This document shows positions 63,983 to 64,000 of a stretch of DNA of 64,000 nucleotides, piece by piece (the first letter of the stretch is position 1; each line of letters begins with the position of its first letter). The notes beneath the pieces are model-generated. The model was not told where the DNA came from and did not search any database. It worked only from the letters and a program-made list of their open reading frames with translations. The stretch is from Pseudomonas muyukensis (lineage in GTDB: Bacteria > Pseudomonadota > Gammaproteobacteria > Pseudomonadales > Pseudomonadaceae), in the NCBI RefSeq assembly GCF_019139535.1, contig NZ_CP077073.1, positions 939,001-1,003,000 on the forward strand, read 5' to 3'. Both the position numbers and the translations under genes were made by a program.

Positions 63983-64000
63983 ATGCTTGGAGACTTTGGC
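63983..64000 (+). CDS. pilM: First codons of a gene cut by the right edge, probably pilM
   Basis: ATG 63983 opens a frame reading MLGDFG to the window end, with AGGGA about ten bases upstream. In Pseudomonas the gene divergent from PBP1A is pilM, whose product begins MLG. Only six codons are visible, so the call rests on position. Confidence 0.45.

Overview
This window is ordinary-looking chromosome from a fluorescent pseudomonad of the Pseudomonas putida group. The evidence is high GC with strong G/C third positions, gene order, and intergenic REP hairpins of the GTAGGAGC...GGCGAA type. The order folA / ilvD / mutM / coaD / lao genes / rsmD / M16 peptidases / ftsYEX-rpoH / thiSG-trmB / hemW-rdgB-metWX-proC-pilT / argS-priA-rpmE-maeB-mrcA is the order I remember for P. 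putida and P. aeruginosa. No rRNA, tRNA, CRISPR array, prophage or insertion sequence was seen.

Left part (1-12.8 kb): the end of a heavy-metal P-type ATPase, a LysR regulator, then about 1 kb without a convincing gene. That stretch holds a composite repeat: three hexanucleotide arrays alternating with the two arms of a ~255-bp inverted repeat. Next come an ABC importer of the 2-aminoethylphosphonate/iron type (ATPase, fused double permease, binding protein), a coupled DUF2868 membrane protein and DUF3482 GTPase of unknown function, folA, and the cystine symporter tcyP.

Middle (12.9-35 kb): periplasmic phosphorylcholine phosphatase pchP, ilvD, rlmI, an HDOD protein, mutM, ggt, a 2[4Fe-4S] ferredoxin and coaD. 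Then comes a four-gene long-chain alcohol/aldehyde oxidation module (laoB-laoC-laoA with divergent laoR), followed by sseA and yheT. Two M16 peptidase pairs flank rsmD. Each pair is one protein with the zinc motif plus one without it, joined by an 8-nt overlap. One pair lacks export signals and the other is envelope-targeted.

Right part (35-64 kb): ftsY-ftsE-ftsX (4-nt overlaps), rpoH with a sigma-E/AlgU-like promoter, mtgA, a DUF423 protein, and thiS-thiG-trmB. A 2.2-kb accessory-looking island (42.6-44.8 kb) follows. It carries a candidate small transcript with a structured leader and a 36-codon amphipathic ORF overlapping a 53-codon ORF, then a secreted trypsin-fold protease. Core genes resume with DUF3392, hemW-rdgB-DUF4426, metW-metX, yggT-proC-yggS, pilT, an NlpC/P60 hydrolase, a double-TM2 protein, SPOR-argS, priA, rpmE, a thermonuclease-like protein whose signal-peptide codons contain the rpmE terminator, the short malic enzyme maeB, PBP1A (mrcA), and the first codons of a divergent gene that is probably pilM.

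The parts most worth a second look are the composite hexamer/inverted-repeat element, the small-ORF transcript with its protease neighbour, and the duplicated M16 pairs.
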